Shown here one piece after another: positions 9,075 through 17,299 of a stretch of 64,000 bases of DNA; the stretch's first letter is position 1, and every line of letters begins with the position of its first letter. The stretch is from Nitrosospira sp. Nsp2. GTDB lineage: Bacteria; Pseudomonadota; Gammaproteobacteria; Burkholderiales; Nitrosomonadaceae. The notes below the pieces were generated by a model. The model was not told the DNA's origin. It saw only the letters and a list, made by a program, of their open reading frames with translations, and ran no database searches. Where the stretch lies: the NCBI RefSeq assembly GCF_003050965.1, contig NZ_QAOU01000004.1:186001-250000 (forward strand). The letters are read 5' to 3'. The position numbers and the translations under genes are program-made.

Positions 9075-9704
9075 GTGAACGCTCTGCATATCGGTGTTAT
9101 GAAATGGCTGGCTTGTTTTGCTGTCGTATTTCCCATCCTTTCTCTTGGCGGCTGCAAGACTTACCCGCCCCTCACCGCCGATAGCACGCCTTATGTGGGA
9201 CACGATTACCTCATCGGCCCGGGGGATATGGTGGATGTCATTGTGTGGCGAAATCCTGAGGTCTCCATGGCGGTGCCCGTGCGGCCGGATGGAAAAATCA
9301 CGACTCCGCTGGTGGAGGATCTTCCAGCTAGCGGGAAAACATCGACTCAATTGGCCCGCGACATCGAACAAGCGCTATCTAAATATATTCAGCAACCCGT
9401 CGTAACAGTAGTCGTGACAGACTTCGTCGGGCCTTACAGCGAACAGATCCGTGTTATAGGCGAGGCTTCAAAACCCCAAGCACTTCCATACCGCGAAGAG
9501 ATGAGCCTGATGGATGTCTTGATCGAGGTCGGCGGTATGACTGATTTCGCCGCAGGCAACAAGGCGCGAATTATTCGTAATGTGGATGGGAAACAGCAGC
9601 AGTTCAGCGTTCGGTTGGATGACCTGATCAGGGATGGAGACATCACGGCTAATGTGCCCATGCGCCAGGGTGACGTGCTCGTCATACCGGAGAGCTTTTT
9701 CTGA
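9075..9704 (+). CDS. XrtA-system polysaccharide export lipoprotein (Wza/EpsA-like)
   Basis: The protein has 209 residues and is the outer-membrane export component of the polysaccharide. A lipoprotein signal ends at a lipobox with Cys27 (LSLGGCKTY). A poly_export domain follows from YLIGPGDMVDVIVWRNPEVS (about 46-110), then a SLBB-like segment (about 125-205, containing VIGEASKPQALPY). This matches the XrtA-associated export protein family. The GTG at 9075 is preferred because AGAGGA lies 5 bp upstream; the ATG at 9099 has no clear ribosome-binding site and would give a shorter signal. It is the first gene of the locus. Confidence 0.92.
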   Translation: MNALHIGVMKWLACFAVVFPILSLGGCKTYPPLTADSTPYVGHDYLIGPGDMVDVIVWRNPEVSMAVPVRPDGKITTPLVEDLPASGKTSTQLARDIEQALSKYIQQPVVTVVVTDFVGPYSEQIRVIGEASKPQALPYREEMSLMDVLIEVGGMTDFAAGNKARIIRNVDGKQQQFSVRLDDLIRDGDITANVPMRQGDVLVIPESFF

Positions 9705-9733
9705 TTTTGTTGCAATAGCTGGTCCCCGTTTTA

Positions 9734-9775
9734 AAGCGGGAGCGATAGACATTTCCTCTGTTGCGATTCCCGCTT
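9734..9775 (+). repeat. Inverted repeat AAGCGGGA / TCCCGCTT
   Basis: The arms AAGCGGGA (9734-9741) and TCCCGCTT (9768-9775) are perfect complements across a 26-base loop. It lies 30 bp after the export gene. No T-run follows, so it is not a classical terminator. Confidence 0.4.
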
Positions 9776-9812
9776 ATTACACCATTATCGGATTAGACGG
9801 GGAGAACTGATT

Positions 9813-9884
9813 ATGAAGAAGATGATTTATTGTCGTCAGTTTGCCAAGGCCAACGGGATCATTGGTACACAAGCTGACCATTGA
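9813..9884 (+). CDS. Possible 23-residue small ORF in the exopolysaccharide operon
   Basis: The frame reads MKKMIYCRQFAKANGIIGTQ followed by ADH and a TGA stop. GGGGAG lies 8 bp before the ATG, a good ribosome-binding site. It has no recognised domain. It could be a leader peptide, a remnant of a longer gene, or chance. Conservation in relatives would decide. Confidence 0.25.
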   Translation: MKKMIYCRQFAKANGIIGTQADH

Positions 9885-9995
9885 GGTGTGTCTATATGGT
9901 TTTCCCATTTTTCGCTACCAAGTGATTACATGAGTAGGTTTTCAATTATCTTACCGCCCCGGGCGGGTGGCAGCTCTCTAAGGATCATTTGAAAC

Positions 9996-11519
9996 ATGGA
10001 GGAACTTACATCCCAGCTGTTGGTGTATTTAAAGGGGGTATGGAAATACCGCTGGATTGCAGTGGCCACCGCATGGATTGTAGCGATTGGGGGATGGATT
10101 GTAGTCTATAAATTACCGGACGATTACCAGGCCTCGGCGCGGATTTACGTGGATACACAAAATGTCCTGAAGCCATTAATGGCCGGGATGACAATTTCTC
10201 CGGACCTGCAACAGCAGGTTTCCATTATGAGCCGTACCTTGATCAGCCGGCCCAATGTAGAGAGGGTGGTCCGCATGGTCGATCTGGATATCAAGGCCAA
10301 GGATGTAAAGGATCAGGAAAAGCTCGTCAAGGAGCTGATGGAGAAAATCAAGCTGGGCACGACTGGCCGCGATAATCTCTTTACCATTCATTACAACAAC
10401 CGAAACCCGAAGCTGGCCAAAGACGTCGTTCAATCTCTGCTGACCATTTTTGTCGAGGGCGGGCTCGGTGACAAGCAGGATTCTTCTTCAGCCATTCGCT
10501 TTATTGATGAGCAGATACAGAGTTACGAAGAAAAACTGGTCGTCGGCGAGAATAACCTGAAGGCCTTCAAGCAGAAGTACATCGGTATGCTGCCCCAGCA
10601 GGGCAATGATTATTACGCGCAGTTGGGCAAGGCTACCGAAGATCTCAATAAAACCAGGCTGGATTTACGGGAGGCGGAGCAGGCCCGCGATGCGATAAGA
10701 AGGCAAATCGCGGGCGATGACCCCGTTCTCCTGGTAGACCAGAACGACTCGGCCTCATCCATAGTGAACGTGGAGCTCGACTCCCGTATCGATGCGTTGA
10801 ACCGAAACCTCGATGCACTCAGGATGAATTTTACCGAACTGCATCCCGATATCATGGCCGCCAAGCGCCTGGTCGCGCAGCTTGAGGAGCGTAAGAAAGA
10901 AGAAGCCAAACTGGTAAGACCCAGCAGTGACCCTGGAAAGAATTACAGCCCCATGCTGCAGCAGCTCAATGTCGCGCTCGCGGAAGCTGAAGCCGACGTG
11001 GCTTCGATGAGGGCTCGTGTAGAAGAATATACTTCCCGCTACGAGCGCTTGAAATCGCTAAGCAATGCGGTGCCCCAGGTCGAGGCAGAGCTCGCGCAGC
11101 TGAATCGTGATTATCAGGTTAACAAGGCAAATTACGAGAAGCTTCTTGAACGACGCGAATCCGCCAAGATTTCGGGGGAACTAGGTTCCGCTACCGATTT
11201 AATGTCATTCAGGATCATCGACCCGCCTACCGTGCCGGATCTGCCGGCAGGCCCAGATCGCAGCAAACTTTTTTCGCTGGTTTTTCTTGGATCGCTGGTA
11301 GTGGGGATTGGGATAGCATTCATCGCTAGCCAGATACGGCCTACTTTCCATAGTCAGATGAGTTTGCGCGAGATAACGGGAAGACCGATACTCGGTTCGA
11401 TCCCCATGATTTGGACGAGTCAGGAGAAAAGCAAACGCAGAAAGCGGCTGTACGCTTTTGGCCTCTCTTTGCTATCGTTACTCGGTTTGTATGGGGTGTT
11501 GATGGTAAGGGTCGTTTAA
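9996..11519 (+). CDS. XrtA-system polysaccharide chain-length determinant (Wzz/GumC-like)
   Basis: This 507-residue inner-membrane protein controls the length of the exported polysaccharide with the tyrosine kinase. A Wzz domain opens the protein, with a membrane segment at about 19-40 (WIAVATAWIVAIGGWIVVYK). A long periplasmic coiled coil follows at about 165-400 (SYEEKLVVGENNLKAFKQKY). A second membrane segment lies at about 424-447 after the Pro-rich PPTVPDLPAGP motif, and a third hydrophobic stretch is at the C-terminus. There is no kinase domain, so the kinase is the separate gene downstream. The family is the XrtA-associated chain-length protein. Confidence 0.92.
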   Translation: MEELTSQLLVYLKGVWKYRWIAVATAWIVAIGGWIVVYKLPDDYQASARIYVDTQNVLKPLMAGMTISPDLQQQVSIMSRTLISRPNVERVVRMVDLDIKAKDVKDQEKLVKELMEKIKLGTTGRDNLFTIHYNNRNPKLAKDVVQSLLTIFVEGGLGDKQDSSSAIRFIDEQIQSYEEKLVVGENNLKAFKQKYIGMLPQQGNDYYAQLGKATEDLNKTRLDLREAEQARDAIRRQIAGDDPVLLVDQNDSASSIVNVELDSRIDALNRNLDALRMNFTELHPDIMAAKRLVAQLEERKKEEAKLVRPSSDPGKNYSPMLQQLNVALAEAEADVASMRARVEEYTSRYERLKSLSNAVPQVEAELAQLNRDYQVNKANYEKLLERRESAKISGELGSATDLMSFRIIDPPTVPDLPAGPDRSKLFSLVFLGSLVVGIGIAFIASQIRPTFHSQMSLREITGRPILGSIPMIWTSQEKSKRRKRLYAFGLSLLSLLGLYGVLMVRVV

Positions 11520-11630
11520 ACAGGGGTTCTTTTGCAATCGAGGCCCTTTTGCACTAACGACTCTTGGATTCGCCCTCAGATTTTCGCGGTTCCTCACACA
11601 CCAGTCCGAGTTTCGAGGGCGTCCCGCTGA

Positions 11631-11676
11631 CGGTTTTGCCTGTGGATCGGGGCAAAACCGGGGAACAGTTTTCCGG
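11631..11676 (+). repeat. Two overlapping hairpins between chain-length and kinase genes
   Basis: The first hairpin is a perfect 10-bp stem CGGTTTTGCC (11631-11640) and GGCAAAACCG (11651-11660) with a 10-base loop. The second runs 11658-11676, CCGGGGAA with TTTTCCGG around a three-base loop, including two G-T pairs. They share three bases (11658-11660), so they cannot both form completely. The structure sits in a 222 bp gap (11520-11741). Nothing else is seen in the gap except the leader of the kinase gene, with GGAG before its GTG. Confidence 0.55.
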
Positions 11677-11741
11677 ATTTGAAGGAAGTCTCGCCACATA
11701 GGTCAGCATAGGGCGACGTAGTCAGTTATATTGGAGAAAGC

Positions 11742-12659
11742 GTGAGTATTATTGAAAAAGCCGCAGGCAAGCTCGAAGCAGAAGGAAAACAAAGAGTCAA
11801 ACCGGCTGCTCTCGATGTGCCCGCCGATCCGCCTCCTGCATCCAGCGCGCGCGACAATACTACTGAGAATCAGGACGTTGCGGATCATTCGCAAGACCAA
11901 GCGCCGGCATCTGCTCCCGCCCCTGTTTCCAGGCGAATCACGCTAAATCAGGCAAAAATGCGGGATTATGGAATTGTCACACCGGACCAGGGGAGAACCC
12001 AGATAGCCGAGCAATTCCGGGTGATCAAGCGCCCCTTACTGACCAATGCCTTCAACAAGGGACCCGGCATGATCAAAAACGGCAATTTGATCATGGTCAC
12101 GAGCGCGCTTGCCGGAGAAGGGAAAAGTTTTTGCACTGTCAATCTCGCGATGAGCATTGCCATGGAGATGGATCGGACGGTATTGCTTGTGGATGCCGAT
12201 GTCGCCCGTCCCACAGTGCCTAAAATTCTGGGGCTTGGCACGGAAAGGGGCCTCATGGATATTCTTCTTGACGATCACCTCGATCTGGCTGATGTTCTGA
12301 TCAAGACCGATATCGAGAAGCTGACTCTGCTGACAGCGGGAAGGCGCCACTCGCATTCGACCGAGCTCCTGGCGAGCCAGAGCATGGGCGAGTTGCTGAA
12401 GGAACTTGCGCAACGTTATTCGGATCGCGTCGTTATTTTCGATTCCCCGCCGCTCCTGCTCACAAGCGAGGCGCGCGTCCTTGCCAGCCTGATGGGCCAG
12501 ATCGTTCTGGTGGTGGAGGCTGAAACAACATCACAACAGGTGGTGAAAGAAACGCTCCGGCAGATAGAATCGTGCGACGTGGTAAATCTGATTTATAACA
12601 AGGCCAGATCGTTTTCTGGCGGGGAATATTACGGCAGCTATTATCATGAAAGCGCTTGA
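11742..12659 (+). CDS. XrtA-system tyrosine autokinase (BY-kinase)
   Basis: This 305-residue cytoplasmic kinase regulates polysaccharide polymerisation by cycles of tyrosine phosphorylation. Visible motifs are Walker A SALAGEGKS (121-129), Walker A' VLLVDADV (147-154) and Walker B VIFDSP (231-236). A C-terminal tyrosine cluster follows (Y296, Y297, Y300, Y301). Residues 1-70 are low in complexity and probably unstructured. The start is GTG with GGAG upstream. It overlaps the outer-membrane protein gene by 14 bp. The family is the XrtA-associated autokinase, partner of the chain-length protein encoded upstream. Confidence 0.93.
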   Translation: MSIIEKAAGKLEAEGKQRVKPAALDVPADPPPASSARDNTTENQDVADHSQDQAPASAPAPVSRRITLNQAKMRDYGIVTPDQGRTQIAEQFRVIKRPLLTNAFNKGPGMIKNGNLIMVTSALAGEGKSFCTVNLAMSIAMEMDRTVLLVDADVARPTVPKILGLGTERGLMDILLDDHLDLADVLIKTDIEKLTLLTAGRRHSHSTELLASQSMGELLKELAQRYSDRVVIFDSPPLLLTSEARVLASLMGQIVLVVEAETTSQQVVKETLRQIESCDVVNLIYNKARSFSGGEYYGSYYHESA

Positions 12660-14253
12660 GGATGAGCGTTGCCGAAGTGGCTCGTGCGCAGCCGCATTTG
12701 GCGCTGTGGCGATGCTATTGTTCGCCCCTTTCGCCGGGGCGGCAGACTGGAGAGTGCTCCCACGTATGAGTTTGAGCGAAACCTATACCGACAATGTAAG
12801 GTTGGGAGGAGGGTTCGGAGGAGGAGGAGGGTTCGGAACGACGGGAAAGGGAGGGGAGGATTTCGTTACCCAGATCAATCCGGGAGTATTCATCAGAGGG
12901 CAGGCGCGCCGCTTTAACGTCGACCTTGATTACACTATGAACAACCTGATCTACGCCGAGAATGGTAACCTGACGCGCATGCGGCACCAGTTGAACGCGG
13001 CTGGGACCGGGGAGTTGATCAAGGATCTCTTCTTTGTTGATGGCAGAGCTTCGATCATCCAGCAAAATATTTCATTGCTTGGACCCCAGGCAATCAGTAA
13101 CGTAAATGCTACCGGCAACAGAGCCGATGTAAGAACTCTCAGCGTCAGTCCCTATCTTCGTCACCGTTTTGGGAATCTTGCCACGGGCGAGGTACGGTTC
13201 CTGCATAACGAGGTAACTTCAAATACTTCCTTTGTCAACAGCAGTGCGAACGCTTATACGGCTAACATAAATAGTGGAGACGCTTTTAGAATTCTCGCCT
13301 GGGGTCTGAATTACAGCAACCAGACGATTGAATTTACCCGGTCTGGTCGCGAGGCTGAGCTGGAACGGTCTTTTGCCAATCTGCGGTATGCGGTTACGCC
13401 TCAATTCTCATTGACAGCAACCGGCGGCTACGAACGAAACACTTTTCTTTCAATTCGTGGAAAGAATTCCAGCCCCACCTGGAGCGTAGGTTTTATGTGG
13501 CAGCCTAACGAAAGGACAAATATTGCGTTAACCGGAGGTCAAAGATTTTTTGGTGACACCTACAATGCGGTGGCAAGCTACCGTACCCGCCTGACGGTGT
13601 GGGATGCCAGCTATGATGAAAATATCACGACGTTCAACCAGCAGGCCCAGCAAGGGGCTCAAACCGGCTTTGGAAGTGCCGGCTTTGCAGGAGGCTTCAA
13701 TCAACTTATCACGGCGCAAAATCCAGGCCTCAATCCAGGGCTCATCCAGCAAGGCAGTGGCGGGCTCCTTGGCATGGGTCTGTCCGGCTCGTTTTTTGAC
13801 CCAACAAACTTTCTGACGAACAGACTCTTTTTGCAGAAACGCTTTCAGGCTTCCTTCGCGCTGAATGGTCTCAGGAATACATTTGTCGTGAGAGGTTTCA
13901 ATATGACGCGACAAGCGCTCTCTGCGGCAATAGCAGATGAGGTGCTGCCCGGCGTGGCAGATCTGTCCCTGCTTAACCATACGCGGCAAACCGGTGGCAA
14001 TGTGCTATGGAGCTACCGGCTTTCTCAGCGTAACCGGGCTAATTTTAACTTGGCATATACGAGATTCAGTTTTCTTGGGGCTAATAGAGACGACGACCTC
14101 ATGTTAGCAAGCTTCAGCGTCGTTAGACAGTTGCAAGAGAGGCCTAATCTTTTTGCCATACTTGAAGCGAGGCACAATCGCCGGGCATCCAACCAACCAG
14201 GGGGAGACTACCGAGAAAATGCGGTAACAGCATCCCTTAATATGAGCTTTTAG
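12646..14253 (+). CDS. PEP-CTERM/XrtA-associated outer-membrane beta-barrel protein (TIGR03016-like)
   Basis: The protein has 535 residues. A signal peptide ends near FAGAADW (about 32), followed by the characteristic SLSETYTDNVRLG and then alternating strands ending in a C-terminal Phe (TASLNMSF), as in outer-membrane barrels. It resembles the TIGR03016 family found next to XrtA genes; its role is probably in polysaccharide secretion, but that is not proven. Just after TDNVRLG is a glycine-rich insert encoded by an 18-bp in-frame repeat (12805-12837). A second Gly/Gln-rich stretch lies at about 330-385. The start overlaps the kinase gene. Confidence 0.85.
   Translation: MKALEDERCRSGSCAAAFGAVAMLLFAPFAGAADWRVLPRMSLSETYTDNVRLGGGFGGGGGFGTTGKGGEDFVTQINPGVFIRGQARRFNVDLDYTMNNLIYAENGNLTRMRHQLNAAGTGELIKDLFFVDGRASIIQQNISLLGPQAISNVNATGNRADVRTLSVSPYLRHRFGNLATGEVRFLHNEVTSNTSFVNSSANAYTANINSGDAFRILAWGLNYSNQTIEFTRSGREAELERSFANLRYAVTPQFSLTATGGYERNTFLSIRGKNSSPTWSVGFMWQPNERTNIALTGGQRFFGDTYNAVASYRTRLTVWDASYDENITTFNQQAQQGAQTGFGSAGFAGGFNQLITAQNPGLNPGLIQQGSGGLLGMGLSGSFFDPTNFLTNRLFLQKRFQASFALNGLRNTFVVRGFNMTRQALSAAIADEVLPGVADLSLLNHTRQTGGNVLWSYRLSQRNRANFNLAYTRFSFLGANRDDDLMLASFSVVRQLQERPNLFAILEARHNRRASNQPGGDYRENAVTASLNMSF
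12805..12837 (+). repeat. In-frame G-rich repeat in the barrel gene
   Basis: A 15-bp unit (GGAGGAGGGTTCGGA) occurs at 12805-12819 and 12823-12837, an 18-bp period equal to six codons. It encodes part of the Gly-rich insert LGGGFGGGGGFG. Several GGG runs continue to about 12857, so slippage or a G-quadruplex is possible. Confidence 0.7.
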
Positions 14254-14259
14254 GGAAAT

Positions 14260-15267
14260 ATGTACCGTTCCTTTTACGGCTTCAGAGTCAAGCCATTTCA
14301 ACTGAGACCTGACCCGAATTTTTTCTTCGGCAGCAAGGGGCACAACCGCGCCATGGCGTATCTCGAATATGGGCTGTCTCAGGGGGAAGGATTTATCGTG
14401 ATTACCGGCGACGTCGGGGCGGGTAAAACTACATTGGTGCGCAATCTTTTCCGTAAGCTTGAGTCCGATGAGATTCTTGCCGCGCAAATCGTAAATACCC
14501 ACCTCGACTCGGATGACACGCTACGATTGGTAGCTGCAGCATTTGGGTTGCCTCATGAAAACCGGGGAAAGGCCTCGCTCCTGATAGGGCTTGAGCAGTT
14601 TTTTCGCAAGTGCGATCAGGAAGGAAAACGCGCCCTTCTGGTAGTGGATGAGGCGCAGAATCTTTCTCCTCGCACCGTGGAGGAATTGCGCATGCTTTCC
14701 AATTTTCAAACCGAGGACAAGCCGCTGTTGCAAACCTTTCTGCTCGGTCAGCCCGAATTCAGAAAAACTCTGCTTAGCGGTGACATGGAGCAACTACGGC
14801 AACGTGTCACCGCGACTTATCATCTTGGCCCGATGGATTTGCCTGAAACCAGATCCTACATCGAGCACAGACTGACGACTGCCGGCTGGGAAGGCGACCC
14901 TTCGTTCGATGAGGCAGCGTTCGAGGCGATCTATGCCTACGCCGACGGTATACCCAGGAGGATCAATGCCGTGTGTGACCGCCTGCTGCTGATGGGTTGT
15001 CTGGAGCAATTGCATCACTTTGGCGAGGCTGAGGTAAGTGAAGTAGTCAGTGATATTCAGCAGGAATTCGAGGCACCGATTGCAGCAGCTATGGGTAGCG
15101 TTGATTTCATTTCATCCGAGCGGCGAGCGGACGAGTCGCTCCGCGAGTTGAAAAGCATGGATGAGCGCCTTGCCGTCCTGGAAGATTCCGTCGTTTCCAC
15201 GCTGGAACTGGTTAAGCAGGTAGTTTCCCTGGCGAGCGTCGAGCATTCCGCGAAGGACAAGAGCTAA
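14260..15267 (+). CDS. XrtA/PEP-CTERM-associated AAA ATPase (ExeA-like)
   Basis: The protein has 335 residues. It opens with MYRSFYGFRVKPFQLRPDPN, typical of ExeA/GspA-like ATPases. Walker A is GDVGAGKTT (50-58) and Walker B ends in D130-E131 (LLVVDEAQNL). Sensor and arginine-finger regions follow (GLGQ-like LLGQPEFR, and GIPRRINAVCDRLLL). The C-terminal 60 residues look helical. This matches the ATPase family conserved in XrtA loci (TIGR03015), whose precise role is unknown; by analogy it could help assemble an export complex. It lies 6 bp after the barrel gene and just before the deacetylase gene. Confidence 0.9.
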   Translation: MYRSFYGFRVKPFQLRPDPNFFFGSKGHNRAMAYLEYGLSQGEGFIVITGDVGAGKTTLVRNLFRKLESDEILAAQIVNTHLDSDDTLRLVAAAFGLPHENRGKASLLIGLEQFFRKCDQEGKRALLVVDEAQNLSPRTVEELRMLSNFQTEDKPLLQTFLLGQPEFRKTLLSGDMEQLRQRVTATYHLGPMDLPETRSYIEHRLTTAGWEGDPSFDEAAFEAIYAYADGIPRRINAVCDRLLLMGCLEQLHHFGEAEVSEVVSDIQQEFEAPIAAAMGSVDFISSERRADESLRELKSMDERLAVLEDSVVSTLELVKQVVSLASVEHSAKDKS

Positions 15268-15361
15268 TGTGCATCTCGAGGCAATTGACTTTAGCTCGCG
15301 CGAGCCCCCTCCGCCTTACCGCGACAACCTGATCGTTATTCTTCCAAATGCAGAGTATGCA

Positions 15362-16204
15362 ATGAATCCGGCGCCGATACGCAATGCAATGACGGTGGAT
15401 GTGGAGGATTATTTCCAGGTCTCCGCTTTTGCTCCCTACATTCCAAGGGAGGCATGGCCTTCCATAGCCTGCCGGGTCGAATCGAACATCGACCGCATTC
15501 TCGCACTGTTGGATAATGAAAATCCTAAAGCGACGTTCTTTACATTAGGATGGATCGCCGAGCGCTACCCGGCCATGGTCAGGCGCATTGTGTCAAATGG
15601 CCATGAACTCGCAAGCCATGGATGGGCCCATCATCGAGTGTCTGACCAGGCACCCAATGAATTCCGGGATGACGTTACCCGGAGCAAAGCCCTCCTTGAG
15701 GGTATCGGCGGGCAGGCCGTGCTCGGTTACCGGGCACCCAGTTTTTCCATAGGGCGTCATAACCAATGGGCGCTGGGTGTGCTCGAAGAGTCCGGCTACC
15801 GCTACAGTTCCAGTATCTACCCTGTGCAGCACGATCATTACGGCATGCCGGATGCCCCTCGCTTTGCTTATTATCCGCATGGCAACGGCGGGTTACTGGA
15901 ACTGCCGATAACCACGATGCGCCTGTTCAGCCGTAATATTCCGGCCGGCGGCGGCGGTTACTTCAGGCTTTGGCCCTATCCAGTATCAAGGTGGTTTCTC
16001 CAGAGGCTGAACCGGCTGGAGCAACGCTCTGCCATCTTTTATTTCCACCCTTGGGAAATAGATCATCAGCAGCCGCGACAGAAGGCCATCAGCATCAAAA
16101 CGCGCTTCCGCCACTATTACAATCTGCATCGTATGGAAGAAAGGATCAAGGCCCTGACCCGCGACTTCAAGTGGGATCGCATCGATCGAATATTCCTGGA
16201 TTAA
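15362..16204 (+). CDS. XrtA-system polysaccharide deacetylase
   Basis: From the ATG at 15362 the protein has 280 residues. It opens MNPAPIRNAMTVDVEDYFQV, which matches the usual start of this family. The frame is open to a GTG at 15269 just after the ATPase stop, but those 31 residues look non-family. The NodB-type metal-dependent deacetylase motifs are TVDVEDYF, SHGWAHHRVSD and GYRAPSFS; the C-terminal part (FYFHPWEID) fits the DUF3473 extension. It probably removes acetyl groups from the exopolysaccharide. Confidence 0.9.
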   Translation: MNPAPIRNAMTVDVEDYFQVSAFAPYIPREAWPSIACRVESNIDRILALLDNENPKATFFTLGWIAERYPAMVRRIVSNGHELASHGWAHHRVSDQAPNEFRDDVTRSKALLEGIGGQAVLGYRAPSFSIGRHNQWALGVLEESGYRYSSSIYPVQHDHYGMPDAPRFAYYPHGNGGLLELPITTMRLFSRNIPAGGGGYFRLWPYPVSRWFLQRLNRLEQRSAIFYFHPWEIDHQQPRQKAISIKTRFRHYYNLHRMEERIKALTRDFKWDRIDRIFLD

Positions 16205-16209
16205 GGCGC

Positions 16210-17295
16210 ATGAGCTGCATGAATGAGATACCCCAGGCCGACGGTAGGCTTTCCTTTCAGGCGTGCGTCCCATCTGTACATTTGCTCGAACCGCAGCATG
16301 CGCAAAGATGGGACGAGTTCGTTATCTCCGCCTGTACGGAAGCGACGTTCTTTCACCGCGCTGGCTGGCAAACGGTCATCGAACGCGCCATGGGGCATAA
16401 GACCTGGTTTCTCTACGCAGAATCAGAGGGCGTTATTCAAGGTGTACTCCCTTTGGCTGAGATCAAAAGCGTTCTTTTCGGCCACTCCTTAAGCTCGCTT
16501 CCATTTTGCGTGTATGGCGGGATCGCCGCCATCTCGGAATCGGCGCGCGAAGTACTGGACCGCGCGGCCCAAGCGCTTGCTTCACGGCTGAAAGTGGACT
16601 ACCTGGAATACCGGAATTTGAAGGCATTTCATTCCGAATGGCCCGCGAAGGACCTCTACGTCACGTTCCGAAAAGAGATGGCGCCGGAACCCGAAGAAAA
16701 TATGCAGGCTATCCCGCGCAAGCAGCGCGCAATGGTGCGAAAGGGTATCAAGGCCGGGCTGGATAGTGTCTTGGACGAGGACATAGAACGTTTTTTTTCG
16801 GCCTATGCAGCGAGCGTGCACAGGCTTGGGACGCCGGTATTTTCCAAAAAGTATTTCCGGTTGCTAAAGGAGACTTTCGGGCAGCATTGCGAACTCATGA
16901 TCATTACCACAGGTGGGCGTACCGTCAGCGGCGTGATGAGTTTTTACTTTCGCGATGAAGTTCTGCCTTACTACGGAGGTGGCACACCCGAGGCGCGTGA
17001 AGTTGCGGGAAATGATTTCATGTACTGGGAGTTGATGCGCCGCGCTTGCGAACAAGGATACAGGATCTTTGATTTCGGCCGCAGCAAGCGCAACACCGGC
17101 TCTTTCGATTTCAAGAGGAACTGGGGATTTGAGCCGCAACCACTACACTATGAATACCAGTTGCACCGTGCCGGAGCAGTGCCGGATCATAACCCGCTCA
17201 ATCCCAAGTACCGGATGTTCATCAACGCCTGGCAAAAGCTGCCGCTGCCTGTGGCGAATCTTATCGGCCCTCACATCGTAAGAAATCTGGGCTAG
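16210..17295 (+). CDS. FemAB-family XrtA/PEP-CTERM-associated protein
   Basis: The protein has 361 residues from the ATG at 16210; a second ATG at 16219 is also possible, with AAGG at 16203-16206. The open frame extends upstream inside the deacetylase gene but in another phase. Family signatures are visible: FFHRAGWQTVIERAMGH, KQRAMVRKGIKAGL and FDFGRSKRNTGSFDFKRNWG. FemAB-type proteins have duplicated GNAT domains and join aminoacyl groups to cell-wall precursors. In XrtA loci they are thought to add an amino acid or acyl group to the polysaccharide, which is unproven. It lies 5 bp after the deacetylase gene. Confidence 0.88.
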   Translation: MSCMNEIPQADGRLSFQACVPSVHLLEPQHAQRWDEFVISACTEATFFHRAGWQTVIERAMGHKTWFLYAESEGVIQGVLPLAEIKSVLFGHSLSSLPFCVYGGIAAISESAREVLDRAAQALASRLKVDYLEYRNLKAFHSEWPAKDLYVTFRKEMAPEPEENMQAIPRKQRAMVRKGIKAGLDSVLDEDIERFFSAYAASVHRLGTPVFSKKYFRLLKETFGQHCELMIITTGGRTVSGVMSFYFRDEVLPYYGGGTPEAREVAGNDFMYWELMRRACEQGYRIFDFGRSKRNTGSFDFKRNWGFEPQPLHYEYQLHRAGAVPDHNPLNPKYRMFINAWQKLPLPVANLIGPHIVRNLG

Positions 17296-17299
17296 GCCG

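Larger units (their letters stand above)
9705..9995 (+). other. Intergenic region with inverted repeat and a tiny ORF
   Basis: These 291 bp separate the export and chain-length genes, an unusually long gap inside an otherwise compact operon. The region contains an 8-bp inverted repeat (9734-9775), a 23-codon frame with a good ribosome-binding site (9813-9884), and a GC-rich palindromic run just before the next gene. It may hold an internal promoter or an attenuator. Confidence 0.5.

Noticed and set aside
11478-11699. Minus-strand ORF of 73 codons
   Set aside because: It covers the hairpin region and the end of the chain-length gene and has no protein-like features.
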